Source: Burkholderia pseudomultivorans
GTDB lineage: Bacteria > Pseudomonadota > Gammaproteobacteria > Burkholderiales > Burkholderiaceae
Direction of reading: 5' to 3'
NCBI RefSeq assembly: GCF_001718415.1
Contig: NZ_CP013379.1
Coordinates: 1 to 64,000, forward strand
Length of the DNA stretch: 64,000 bases
Under the pieces are notes generated by a model. It was not told where the DNA came from, ran no database searches, and saw nothing but the letters and a program-made list of their open reading frames with translations. Made by a program: the position numbers and the translations under genes. This document shows, piece after piece, positions 36,443 to 46,358 of this stretch (position 1 is the stretch's first letter; every line of letters starts with the position of its first letter).

Positions 36443-37609
36443 ATGAACTATCAACTCAGCGACGACCAGCAGGCGATCGTCGACGCCGCGCAAAAGATCT
36501 GCGCGAAGTTTCCGCTCGAATACTGGCGCAACAAGGACAAGAACCACGAATTTCCGCATGAATTCTTCGACGCGGTCGCGAGCGGCGGCTGGCTCGGCAT
36601 CTGCATGCCGGAAGAGTTTGGCGGCGCCAACCTGGGCGTGACCGAAGCCGCCCTCTTTCTTCGCGCCGCAGCCGAATGCGGCGGCCAGGCGGCGGCGTCC
36701 ACCATCCACATGAACATCTTCGGCCTGCAGCCGGTCGTGCACTTCGGCTCGGAAGTGCAGAAGAAAGCGTGGCTGCCGCCGTTCACCCGCGGCGAGCACA
36801 AAGCGTGTTTCGCGGTGACCGAACCGGACACCGGCCTCGACACTACGAAGCTGAAGGTCGTCGCGAAGAAGCAGCCCGACGGCAACTACCTGATCTCGGG
36901 CAAGAAGGTCTTCATCTCGACCGCGCAGGTGGCCGACCACATGCTGATCCTCGCGCGCACCACGCCACTTGACCAGGTCAAGAAGCACAGCGAAGGGCTG
37001 AGCCTGTTTTACACGAAGCTCGACCGCAGATATGTCGCAATCCGCGAGATCGACAAGCTCGGCCGCGCGGCGGTCGATACGAACGAACTCTTCATCGACG
37101 ACCTACCGGTGTCGAAGGACGAGTTGATCGGCGAAGAAGGCAAGGGCCTGAGCTACATCTTTCACGGGATGAACGCCGAACGCGTCTTCGTTGCCGCCGA
37201 GCAAGTCGGCATGGGTCGCGCCGTACTCAAGATTGCGACTCAATACGCGAAGGATCGCGTCGTGTTCGGTCGTCAGATCGGTCAGAACCAGGGCGTCCAG
37301 CATCCGCTGGCTCGCAACTGGGCCGAGCTGGAAGCGGCCAACCACATGATGCTGGCCGCCGCCGAACTCTACGACAAGGGGCTTTCCTGCGGCTCCGAGG
37401 CGAACGCCGCGAAGCTGCTCGCGTCCGAGGCCTGCATGCAGGCATGCCAGACCGCGATCCTTACGCATGGCGGCTTCGGCTACGCGAAGGAGTACCACGT
37501 CGAGCGGTTCATGCGGGAGGCGTGGATCGGCTACATCGCGCCCGTCACCCCGCAACTCATCCTGTCGAACATCGCCGAGCGCAAGCTCGGATTGCCCAAA
37601 TCGTACTGA
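36443..37609 (+). CDS. Acyl-CoA dehydrogenase
   Basis: 388 aa from an ATG with GGAGAAG upstream. Typical ACAD layout: the helical N-domain with MPEEFGGANLG, then FAVTEPDTGLDTTKLK (FAD and substrate contacts), GKKVFISTAQVADHMLIL, and HGGFGYAKEYHVERFMREAW. After that point the usual catalytic-Glu segment (EGTSE) is replaced by IGYIAPVTPQLIL, as in a sub-group of ACADs, so the base must lie elsewhere. Oxidises an acyl-CoA with electrons to ETF. Third gene of the operon. Confidence 0.9.
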   Translation: MNYQLSDDQQAIVDAAQKICAKFPLEYWRNKDKNHEFPHEFFDAVASGGWLGICMPEEFGGANLGVTEAALFLRAAAECGGQAAASTIHMNIFGLQPVVHFGSEVQKKAWLPPFTRGEHKACFAVTEPDTGLDTTKLKVVAKKQPDGNYLISGKKVFISTAQVADHMLILARTTPLDQVKKHSEGLSLFYTKLDRRYVAIREIDKLGRAAVDTNELFIDDLPVSKDELIGEEGKGLSYIFHGMNAERVFVAAEQVGMGRAVLKIATQYAKDRVVFGRQIGQNQGVQHPLARNWAELEAANHMMLAAAELYDKGLSCGSEANAAKLLASEACMQACQTAILTHGGFGYAKEYHVERFMREAWIGYIAPVTPQLILSNIAERKLGLPKSY

Positions 37610-37739
37610 CGAGCCGTGGGCAACCGTCGGTCCGACGATCGATGGTTGCCTACCTTCCAATAGAAAAGCCGGTCGATGACGCGAGCCCGCCGAAGAAAGA
37701 GCGGGCATCGGTCACACACAGGTTTTCCGGAGATAACGT

Positions 37740-38978
37740 ATGTCGGTTACCAAACCATTGGCAGGCATCCGCGTCCTCGACCTGACCGTCGCGCTCGCGG
37801 GCCCCTATGGCTCCCTGTTGCTCGGTGGCCTGGGCGCTGAGGTCATTCGTGTCGAGCCCCCCTGTGGCGGCGACATCGCACGCAACAATCCCCCGTACAT
37901 CGGCAAGGACGGCATCCACTTCGGTGTGAAGGGCGACGACGAAGTGTCGTTGACCACGCTCAACCGCGCGCGCAACAAGAAGAGCATCACGCTCGACCTG
38001 AAGTCCGAACAGGGTCGTGCGCTGTTCATGGAACTGGTCAAGGAATCCGACGTCGTCATCGAGAACGCGAGCGAAGGCGTCACGGCGCGACTAGGCGTGG
38101 ACTACGAGCGTGTGCGCAAGGTCAACCCGAAGATCGTCTATGCATCGGTCAAGGCGTTTGGCGAGCCAAGCCCATACCCGAAGCTCAAGGGCATGGACAT
38201 CATCGTCCAGGCGCTGTCCGGCATCATGGACGTGACCGGGTTCGCCGACGGTCCGCCCACCCGCATCGGGATTCCGATGGCCGACATGATCGCGCCGTTG
38301 TTCGCGGTGAACGGCATCCTCGCGGCGCTGATTCATCGAGGCAAGACGGGCGAAGGGCAACAGGTGCAGGTGTCCATGCTCGATTGCCTCGCGTCGTTGG
38401 TGGCCGAGGAACATTTCGACATCTTCCACGCGCATGGCTACCCCAAGCGTTCTGGCAACTTCCAGGACCGCCTGGTGCCGTTCGGCGTCTACCGCACGAA
38501 AGACGGTCACGTCGCACTCGTCGCGTTCCAGCCCGACTGGTTCCAGAACCTGACGGAAGCGATGGGACAACCCGAGCTGCTGAACGACCCGCGCTATGCC
38601 ACGCGCGGCCCGCGCATGACACACGCAGCCGGGCTGAACACGCTCATCGAAGCGTGGACGCAGCAGCTCACCAGCGCCGAAGTCATCCACGAGTTGCAAG
38701 AGAAGCGCGGCGTTCCCGCCGCGAAAGTGCGCTCGCCCCAGGAGGTGCTGCATGACCCGGCGCTGCGGGAGCGTGGTGCGGTGGTCAGGCTGGAGCACCC
38801 TGGCCTCGCCGATGTCGACGCGATGGGCATGGGGCTGCCAATCAAGCTGTCCGGGACGCCCGTGCAGTTCGACCAGCCCGCGCAGGCGCTCGGTGCCGCC
38901 AACGACGAAATCTACCGGGGGCTGCTCAATCGCTCCGAAGCCGAGCTGTCGCAGTTGCGCAGGGACGGAGTGATCTGA
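37740..38978 (+). CDS. CaiB/BaiF family CoA-transferase
   Basis: 412 aa. Class III CoA-transferase: VLDLTVALAGPYGSLLLGGL, GAEVIRVEPPCGGD, RNKKSITLDLKSEQG. The predicted catalytic Asp is Asp153 in GMDIIVQALSG, and the C-domain has TKDGHVALVAF. Activates a carboxylic acid by moving CoA from another acyl-CoA. GGAG lies upstream after a 130-bp gap; only one base separates its stop from the racemase gene. Confidence 0.9.
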   Translation: MSVTKPLAGIRVLDLTVALAGPYGSLLLGGLGAEVIRVEPPCGGDIARNNPPYIGKDGIHFGVKGDDEVSLTTLNRARNKKSITLDLKSEQGRALFMELVKESDVVIENASEGVTARLGVDYERVRKVNPKIVYASVKAFGEPSPYPKLKGMDIIVQALSGIMDVTGFADGPPTRIGIPMADMIAPLFAVNGILAALIHRGKTGEGQQVQVSMLDCLASLVAEEHFDIFHAHGYPKRSGNFQDRLVPFGVYRTKDGHVALVAFQPDWFQNLTEAMGQPELLNDPRYATRGPRMTHAAGLNTLIEAWTQQLTSAEVIHELQEKRGVPAAKVRSPQEVLHDPALRERGAVVRLEHPGLADVDAMGMGLPIKLSGTPVQFDQPAQALGAANDEIYRGLLNRSEAELSQLRRDGVI

Positions 38979-38979
38979 G

Positions 38980-40146
38980 ATGACTGATACGCGAACCCGC
39001 TCCGGTCCGCTCGCGGGCATCAAGGTGGTAGAAATCGCCGGCATCGGCCCCGGGCCGCTGGCCGCGATGTTCTTGGCCGACCTCGGCGCGACCGTCATCC
39101 GCGTCGATCGCAAGGCTCCGTCCGGCCTCGGCGCACCGCGCCCGGTGCAATTCGATCTCGGGCTGCGCAACCGCAAGTCGATTCGCGTCGACCTGAAGGA
39201 TCCGGCAGCCGTCGAGATGCTGCTCGAACTGGTCGATGACGCCGACGCGCTGATCGAAGGGTTTCGCCCGGGCGTGATGGAACGCCTGGGCCTCGGGCCC
39301 GATGTGTGTCTCGCACGCAATCCGCGCCTCGTCTACGGCCGCGTGACCGGCTGGGGGCAGGACGGCCCGCTGTCGCACGTGGCCGGGCACGACCTGAACT
39401 ACATCTCGATCACCGGCGCGCTGCACGCGATGGGCCGCGCCGGACAAGCGCCGACGCCCCCGCTCAACGTGCTCGGCGACTACGCTGGCGGCTCGCTGTA
39501 CCTCGCGTTCGGGCTGCTCGCGGGCATCCTCGAAGCACGCGGTTCCGGTAAGGGCCAGGTGGTGGACGCCGCGATGGTGGACGGTGTCGTGTCGATCATG
39601 ACGGTGATGATGGGCCTGCATGCCGCCGGGATGCTAGGCAAGGAACGCGGCACCAACCTGGTCGACACCGGCGCACACTTCTACGAGGTCTACGCGTGCG
39701 CCGATGGTAAGTACGTGAGTGTCGGCCCCATCGAAGGCAAGTTCTACCGGCTGCTGCTCGAACAGCTCGACCTGCAGAACCACCCGCTGCTGCAGGCGCA
39801 GATGGATCGCGTGCAGTGGCCGCAGGCCAAGCAAGTGTTGGCCGCAAAATTCAGCGAACGCACGCGCGACGAATGGGTGCAGCGGCTCGGTCATCTCGAC
39901 GTGTGCGTGGCGCCCGTGCTCGACTTCGACGAAGCACCGCGCCACCCGCACGCGCAGGCACGCGGCATGTTCGTCGACGTAGACGGCGTGACGCACCCGG
40001 CGCCCGGCCCGCGCTTCTCTCGAACGCCGGCCGCGCGGCCCGAGGCGCCCGCAGTGTTGAGTACCAATAATGCAATCGCCGCGCTGCAAGACTGGTTGTC
40101 GGACGCACGCATCGAAGCCTATCACGCACAGCGGACGTTTATCTGA
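38980..40146 (+). CDS. Alpha-methylacyl-CoA racemase (CaiB/BaiF fold)
   Basis: 388 aa. Opens with GPLAGIKVVEIAGIGPGPLA and ADLGATVIRVDR, the AMACR variant of the fold. Residues matching the M. tuberculosis racemase triad occur at the same spacing: His137 (GHDLNYI), Asp167 (LGDYAGGS) and Glu252 (GPIEGKF). This supports racemisation of a 2-methylacyl-CoA rather than CoA transfer. The presence of a racemase implies a branched (methyl-bearing) acid as substrate of the operon. Confidence 0.9.
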   Translation: MTDTRTRSGPLAGIKVVEIAGIGPGPLAAMFLADLGATVIRVDRKAPSGLGAPRPVQFDLGLRNRKSIRVDLKDPAAVEMLLELVDDADALIEGFRPGVMERLGLGPDVCLARNPRLVYGRVTGWGQDGPLSHVAGHDLNYISITGALHAMGRAGQAPTPPLNVLGDYAGGSLYLAFGLLAGILEARGSGKGQVVDAAMVDGVVSIMTVMMGLHAAGMLGKERGTNLVDTGAHFYEVYACADGKYVSVGPIEGKFYRLLLEQLDLQNHPLLQAQMDRVQWPQAKQVLAAKFSERTRDEWVQRLGHLDVCVAPVLDFDEAPRHPHAQARGMFVDVDGVTHPAPGPRFSRTPAARPEAPAVLSTNNAIAALQDWLSDARIEAYHAQRTFI

Positions 40147-40221
40147 CGTTGGCGAACGCACGACGGTCAGGATCGACGTAAGGACATTGTCACAGGTTCG
40201 ACAAAACAGTATGCAATCTGT

Positions 40222-40249
40222 TTGACCTCGTCTTGAACGACGATATGAA
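40222..40249 (+). promoter_or_regulatory. Candidate sigma-70 promoter for the MFS gene
   Basis: TTGACC (40,222-40,227), 16-bp spacer, TATGAA (40,244-40,249), about 75 bp before the MFS start. It would allow separate expression of the carrier. Not tested. Confidence 0.35.
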
Positions 40250-40325
40250 TTTACCGTTTTTCGCGTTATGTCCGTTTGGTGAGCGACAGAATACTTAAAA
40301 AATGAATCATTGTTAAGGAGGAGAT

Positions 40326-41720
40326 ATGAAGAACGTCACGAATGAAATGCCGCCTGTCGGCAGGTTGAACAACGTACTAGCAGCACAGGCCTCCCTTCAA
40401 ACCAGGATCGACGGCCTTCGCTCGTGGTACGTCCTGATCATATTGATGCTTGCGTACTCGCTTGCATACATCGATCGCCAAATCCTGAACCTGCTGGTCG
40501 ACCCGATCCGGCATTCGCTCGTTATTTCCGACACACAGCTTAGTCTTGTACAAGGAATCGCCTTCATTTCTGCGTATCTGCTCGCATCACCACTTTTCGG
40601 TCGACTCGTCGATATCACCAACCGGCGCAACATCCTGCTGATTGGAGTTTGTCTGTGGTCCATCTTCACGGCGTTATGCGGTACAGCCACGACGTTTGAA
40701 GGGTTGTTCCTCGCGCGCTTCGGCGTCGGGGCAAGCGAGGCATGCATGTTCCCGATCGCACTGTCGGTGATCGCAGACTGCTTTTCAGCAAAGCGGATGC
40801 CGCGTGCGATGAGCGTCTTCGTACTTGGACCATTACTCGGCGGCGGACTTTCGCTCGTTGCCGGCGGCCTTGTGATCTCGTTCGCCAGGGATGTCCGTCA
40901 GCAGTTTCCGATGCTGGCCGGATTCGAGACCTGGCAGCTTGCATTCATCGCGATTGGACTTCCGGGGCTGCTCTTCGCACTTCTTGTGCTGTTGACCGTA
41001 CGTGAACCCATCCGTCGCAACATCGGCGGCAACAGGCCGGAAGAACGCCAATTCTCGGTTCGAGAATCAGCCTCGTTTCTTTGGGAGCGTCGTGGGTTCT
41101 ACGTTCGGCTTTTCATTGGTGTCGGCATGCTGGCAATCGTCGTGCTTGGTATGCCGACATGGCTGCCGACGTATCTGATCCGTACGCACGGGATGCCCGC
41201 GGCCGTCGTCGGCTTCCGTTTCGGTTCGGTCGTGGTCACCTTTGGCATCGCCGGTGCATTGCTTGGACCACTAGTCGTTCGATGGCTCGAGCGGCGTGGT
41301 TACGAGGATGCCACACTACGGACTGCCGCAATCGCGATGGTTCCCATGTTGCTCTGCTGTGCGAGCATTCCGTTTGCGACCAGCGCAACATGTGTACTGG
41401 CAGCGGCGGCCGGCACGGTCTTTTTCTTTTCACTGCCTACCGGCTGCCTAGCGGCAGCCCTGCAATACGTTGCACCCAGCCGCATGCGCGGCACGGTCGG
41501 AGCACTCTACACGTTCTTCGCGCAGCTGATCGGCTTCGGGCTCGGCCCAACGTTGATTGCTATGGTCACGGACCGGGTGTATGGCAACCCGAAGATGGTA
41601 GGAAATTCGATCGGGATTATTTGCACGATTGCATCAGCACTGGCCGCTTGGCTTCTGCTTACCGCTCTCCCGCAATTTCGTCGATTGCTTGCCGAGGCAC
41701 GCGCAGAGCGAGCTGACTGA
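40326..41720 (+). CDS. Major facilitator superfamily transporter
   Basis: 464 aa with 12 predicted transmembrane segments, starting at LIILMLAYSLAYIDRQILNL. The MFS signature loop 2-3 is present (FGRLVDITNRRNILL). AAGGAGGA lies 5 nt before the start. Related carriers (the AYIDRQ type) import organic acids such as hexuronates, aromatic acids or dicarboxylates. Position after the CoA-dependent operon suggests uptake of its substrate. Confidence 0.88.
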   Translation: MKNVTNEMPPVGRLNNVLAAQASLQTRIDGLRSWYVLIILMLAYSLAYIDRQILNLLVDPIRHSLVISDTQLSLVQGIAFISAYLLASPLFGRLVDITNRRNILLIGVCLWSIFTALCGTATTFEGLFLARFGVGASEACMFPIALSVIADCFSAKRMPRAMSVFVLGPLLGGGLSLVAGGLVISFARDVRQQFPMLAGFETWQLAFIAIGLPGLLFALLVLLTVREPIRRNIGGNRPEERQFSVRESASFLWERRGFYVRLFIGVGMLAIVVLGMPTWLPTYLIRTHGMPAAVVGFRFGSVVVTFGIAGALLGPLVVRWLERRGYEDATLRTAAIAMVPMLLCCASIPFATSATCVLAAAAGTVFFFSLPTGCLAAALQYVAPSRMRGTVGALYTFFAQLIGFGLGPTLIAMVTDRVYGNPKMVGNSIGIICTIASALAAWLLLTALPQFRRLLAEARAERAD

Positions 41721-42089
41721 TCCTGCCAAGCCAAGGCCGCTGGCGGACACCAACATTTTTCGGTGCTCGCCAGGCCAGCTTGAACACATAGGGTCTTTGA
41801 TTAGGGTCGACGAAACGGGACAAGAACGACTGGCCGAGCCAGCCGACGCCGCAAAGCAACTTACCGCCCGTATCGAACAATACCAGCTCGTCCGAAGCTT
41901 CAACAGCGCCATTGACCATCTACGGGCGAACCCGCTTCGCTCACGCTCTCGAAACCTGCACCCCAAGAGAAAGTGTCGAAAAGAACTGCAACAATGCGTC
42001 GCGACGACACTTGAATTTCAGGACAATCCGCCCGTGCTGGTTAGCTCCGACAATGTGAAACAGCGAGAGATCGGCCGCCTACACCAGAT
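41721..42089. other. Intergenic region, no gene recognised
   Basis: About 370 bp between convergent genes. Frames on both strands are short and not recognised. Confidence 0.35.
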
Positions 42090-42967
42090 TCATATGCCCT
42101 GCCCCCGCACCCTCGTGCCGTTCACCTCCTCGACAAATTTGAGTATCGAAGTAAAGTCTGCGTCGCCAAGGCCTGCTTCTAACGCTGCGTGCCAGACGTC
42201 ACGCGCACGCTCCAAAGCCGGCATCACACCTCCATCAGGCGCGCCTCCGCAAGGCCGAGCGCCATATCATTCCCGATCACGGTAAGCGCAGCGCCAAAGT
42301 CGAATTTCCCCGACACGGCCCGACTCATGATTCTCGAGCACGTGAAACGCTGGCCGGATCCCGAATCGATCAATCGCATCATCATGTCCACATCGAGCCC
42401 GGCTTTCTCCCCCATCGCAAGCCCTTCGGCACAGACCACCATGTTCGCCGCCATCACGACGTTGTTTACGATCTTCATGATCTGCGCCATGCCGGCGCGA
42501 TCGCCCCTCGGAAACACTTCCTTGCCAATCATATCAAGCAGCGGCGACACTTTCGCAACCGTCGCCGGCATGGCTGATATCAACATGGCCAGCGTGCCGG
42601 CCGGCGCCGCGGCCGGGCCGCCGGAAACCGACGCATCAGCGATATCCATCCCGCGCTGCGCAAGGCCCGCGCCAATTCCTTCAATCGTGTCCTGGCCGAT
42701 CGTCGACATCTCAACATAATCCCGGATCCCGGAACCGTGTACGACGCCGTGTGGACCGAGGCCGACCTCGTGCGAAGACAATGCTCGCCACGTCGGCGAC
42801 CACTCGCAGCGAGCCATACGCGACGGCCCGCCATCGACGAACGGCGCTAGTGCATCTGCGGACGGATCGTACACATGTAGCCGACATGCGTGTCCCAGCA
42901 AACGCTCGGCCATGGGTGTCCCAATCTTCCCTAGCCCCAGGAAACCAATATCTTGGAGTGCCGTCAT
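42090..42967 (-). pseudogene. 3-hydroxyisobutyrate dehydrogenase-like gene, frameshifted
   Basis: Start MTALQDIGFLGLGKIGTPMA with the Rossmann GxGxxG; ADASVSGGPAAAPAGTLAML and MKIVNNVVMAANMVV (catalytic Lys/Asn) follow. Around 42,780-42,830 the frame is shifted locally (VVADVASIVF is readable one frame over) and residues are missing. At about 42,224 the frame stops early, with the natural C-terminus continuing in another frame (HAALEAGLGDADFTSILKF). Probably inactive. Confidence 0.75.
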
Positions 42968-43089
42968 GACTACCTCAAACAAGGTGTGAATTCCAGATGA
43001 GACCGCATGCACCGCAACGGCGCTTCATCTCATCGTAGTGCGTCACGAATCCAGGCTGCGGTCTGCAGTCCCCCCTCTTGCGCCTTCGC

Positions 43090-43721
43090 TCAGATCAATC
43101 CAATCCCGAAAAAGCCGTGAATTAGGCCGTCGAAACGACATAGCGTGGTTTGCACGCCCGCCTCCGACAGACGGTGTGCATACGCGTCACCTTCGTCGCG
43201 CAGCCGATCGAACTCGGCGGTGACGACCAGTGCCGGTGGCAGTGCCGCCAGCGACGCGGCGCGCAGCGGGCACGCATACGGGTTGGATGAGCCATCCGCG
43301 TTCGCAAGGTAGTCGTCCCAGAAACGAACCATCGCCGCGCGCGTCCCGAATACGCAATGCGCCCACCGCGGCCAGGTTGCCGCCGGCACTGTCGCCCGTC
43401 ACGACGATGCGCGATGGGTCGATCGACAGTGCATCGGCGTTCCGTTCGATCCATCGCACGGTGTCGAGACACTCGGCGACCGCAGCAGGAAACTGATGCT
43501 CAGGCGCCAGCCGGTAATCGATTGAGATCACGGCACTGCTGCCACCGGCGCACAGGTCGCGGCAACCGTGATCGTGCGTGTGCGATCACGAAGCCACCAC
43601 CATGGAAAAACACCGTAACGCTATGACTCTGAGCGTCACGCGGCTGATATACGAGCGCAGCCAGCACGCGACCGGGCAGCGGGATGGCGATATCGACTGA
43701 CTCCCCACCGCCGTGCGCCAC
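43090..43721 (-). pseudogene. Alpha/beta-hydrolase (HSL-type esterase), frameshifted
   Basis: All landmark motifs of the hormone-sensitive-lipase group occur in order but in three frames: HGGGFVIAHA (oxyanion hole), YRLAPEHQFPAA, GDSAGGNLAA (nucleophile Ser), then VTAEFDRLRDEGDAYAHRL (Asp) and IHGFFGI (His). At least two frame disruptions and a short deletion inactivate it. Confidence 0.8.
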
Positions 43722-44344
43722 TCAAGCGGCGGATACGCGTGTCACGGTTCGCCGCTATAGAGCCAATCCGTGATCGCCGTAAAGGCGCCACGTGATGATC
43801 GGCTCATAGGCGCCCGCAGCGGCCGGTCGCAGGCGCGGTTCGAACTTTCCAAGTCGGTACGCTCTGTTCTTTTTGAGCGGAGCGTCCATGGCCAATCGGA
43901 GGTCCGGAGTGTTTGAGTACCGCGAAGTCCTTGTCCGCATGCAGCAAGGCGATTCCGACCGCGACATCGCACGCGGCGGCTTGATGGGACGCAAGAAGTT
44001 GACGAGCGTGCGCCGCGAAGCCAAGGCGCGCGGCTGGCTGGACCCGACACCGCCGCTGCCGGATGACACCGAGATTGCGGGCGCCATCGGTCGCACACCG
44101 CAACTGCCCTACACCTGTGTGTCGGCGGTTGAGCCGTTTCGCGAGCAAATCCGCGCCTGGTATCCCGCGGGCGTCCAAGACACCACGATCCAAGCCGCAC
44201 TTCAGCGTAACCACGGCTACACGGACAGCTATTCGGCAGTCCGGCGTGCCCTGCAGCACTTGGCCGCCGAGCGCGGTGTGGCGACCACGACGATTCTCGA
44301 CTTAGAGACGGTTTCAAAAAGACGCGTAGCTACTGTTAACTTTT

Positions 44345-44386
44345 CTCTTGACCTGTTAACCTAAGCTCTTGACCTGTTAACCTGAG
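44345..44386 (+). repeat. Tandem 21-bp direct repeat upstream of the IS5 transposase
   Basis: Two adjacent copies of CTCTTGACCTGTTAACCT plus AAG or GAG, 20 of 21 positions identical, with a partial third copy just before. Each contains TTGACC, which could act as a -35 box. Confidence 0.6.
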
Positions 44387-44411
44387 CCGTCGTGACAACG
44401 GGATCAGGAAG

Positions 44412-45229
44412 ATGGGCAAGCCGATCATTGACGACGAGTTGTGGAAACTCATCGAGCCACTTCTACCGCCTGCCAAGCCCCGTCGGTTCAAGTACCCGGG
44501 CCGCAAGCCCGTGCCGAATCGCGCAGCGCTGACGGGCATTCTGTTCGTGCTGAAGACCGGCATTCGCTGGCGCGATCTTCCTGCGGAAATGGGATGTGGC
44601 TCGGGCGTGAGTTGCTGGCGACGGCTGCGGGACTGGCAAGAGGCTGGCGTTTGGGATGCATTGCACGCGTTGCTGCTGACCAAACTACGCGCGGCAAACC
44701 AGATCGACTTCTCACGTGTGGTCGTCGACTCCTCGTCGATTCGAGCGGTTGGGGCGGGCGAAAAACTGGCCCGAACCCCACCGATCGAGCGCGACTCGGT
44801 TCCAAACACCACCTCGCCACCGACGCCAACGGCACGCCGATCGCGGCAATCTTGACCGGAGCCAACCGCAATGACGTCACGCAACTGATCCCCCTGATCG
44901 AGGCGATCGCGCCGATCAAAGGCGTTCGCGGTCGGCCACTGAGCCGGCCCAAACGCGTCTATGCGGATCGAGGCTACGATCACGACAAGTACCGGCGCAT
45001 CCTGCACGAGCGAGGCATTCCCACCAGCATTGCCCGACGCGGACAACCACACGGCAGCGGGCTTGGGAAGGTTCGATGGGTCGTTGAGCGCACGCATGCC
45101 TGGATGCACCACTTTCGACGTCTCCGTATCCGATTCGAACGGCGTGCCGACATTCATGAAGCGTTCCTCAAACTCGGTTGCTCCATGATCTGCTGGAACA
45201 CTTTGCAGCGGGCTCAGCAGTCTTTATGA
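44412..45229 (+). CDS. IS5-family transposase (two frames joined by -1 frameshifting)
   Basis: The first frame (147 aa from 44,412) encodes MGKPIIDDELWKLIEPLLPP, LFVLKTGIRWRDLPAEMGCG and VVVDSSSIRAVGAG (first Asp). The remainder is read one frame back (KTGPNPTDRARLGSKHHLAT, VYADRGYDHDKYRR, VVERTHAWMHHFRRL). The switch occurs at the A-run in GCGAAAAACTGG, near 44,760. Programmed -1 shifting is usual for IS427-group elements, so the element may be active. Confidence 0.85.
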
Positions 45230-46358
45230 AACCGTCTCTTAGCCCCGGCCGACGCCGCGCAGATCGACTTCGGGGCGGGTCCCGTGCTGACGGTCGTGGG
45301 CATAGCGGTCCGGACGTGGATCTTCGTGATGACGTTGTGCTGGTCGCGTCACCAGTACGCCGAGATCGTCCTCGACCAGACCGTCGAGACGTGGCTCGCC
45401 TGCCATCGGCGTGCCTTCGAATGGTTCGGCGGCTGTCCAGGCCGGGTCATCATCGATAACGCGAAGTGCGCGATCATCCGGGCGTACCGATACGAACCGG
45501 CGGTGCAACACTCGCACGCCGCGCTCGCCGAAGGATATGGATTCCGGATCGACGCCTGTCCGCCCTACGATCTCCAGCAGAAAGGCATCGTCGAGTCGGG
45601 CGTCAAATACGTCAAGAAGTCCTTCGTGCCGCTGCGCTAGTTCCGGGTCTGGCTGACGCCAACCGGCAACTGCGCGAGTGGTGCATGCAGCAGGCCGACA
45701 CGCGCATCCACGGCACCGTTCACGAACGGCCGCTGACGCGCTTCGGCGTCGAGCGCCAGTTGCTCGCGGCGTTGCCGGACGTGCCGGCGGTACTGTCGGT
45801 CTGGAAGGAAGTGGCAGTCCATCGCGACGGCCACGTCGTCTACAAGCACGCGCTGTACTCGGCACCGTTTACGCTCGTCGGCAAGTTGCTCTGGCTGAAG
45901 GCGACCGATACGGTCATCCAGCTGTTCCATCGGCAAGAGCTCGTCGCGACCCCGCCGGGGCAGCGCGCCGGCAGCCGCCACACGGTGCGAGATCATCAAC
46001 TGCCCAAAGCGCAGGCCTGGCTCGAGCACGATCCGCAGTGGTGTCTCGCGCGCGCAAAGGATATCGGGCCGTCGTGCCACGGCCTGATCCTCGCGCTGTT
46101 CAACGACAAGGTGCTCGTCAACCTGCGCGGCGCGCAGGGTCTCATCCGGTTGCGGCAGAATGTCGGCGATCTGCGTCTGGAGGCGGCCTGTGAGCGGGCT
46201 CGCGGTCAGCAGCCCGAAGTACAGCACCATCAAGGGCATCCTCGACTAGGGCTTGGACAGCGAACCCGTGCCGCGTCCCGCGTCGGCCCCGACTGTCGCT
46301 TACCAGAACGGCGGCCGTTTCGGCCGTGCTCTCCAATCCCTGCTGATCCATTGACACC

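Larger units (their letters stand above)
44305..45238 (+). mobile_element. IS5-family (IS427 group) insertion sequence inside istA
   Basis: 934 bp with terminal repeats GAGACGGTTTCA at the left and TGAAACCGTCTC at the right. Flanked by TTA on both sides (44,302-44,304 and 45,239-45,241), a target duplication typical of this group. The disrupted istA frame continues across it. Confidence 0.9.
43888..46354 (+). pseudogene. istA: IS21-family istA, interrupted by an IS5 element and frameshifted
   Basis: The 5' part encodes MANRRSGVFEYREVLVRMQQ through LAAERGVATTTILDL. It resumes after the IS5 insertion with DAAQIDFGAGP and the DDE core (GRVIIDNAKCAI, QQKGIVESGVKYVKK). A TAG/frameshift at about 45,638 moves the frame, continuing RQLREWCMQQADTRIHGT, and a second change near 46,200 leads to the natural end (VAYQNGGRFGRALQSLLIH) through an in-frame stop. 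Confidence 0.85.

Noticed and set aside
38091..39320. 409-aa open frame on the minus strand
   Set aside because: Antisense to the two CaiB/BaiF genes; no recognisable domain.
44345..44386. CRISPR-like repeat
   Set aside because: Only two adjacent copies with no spacers and no cas genes.
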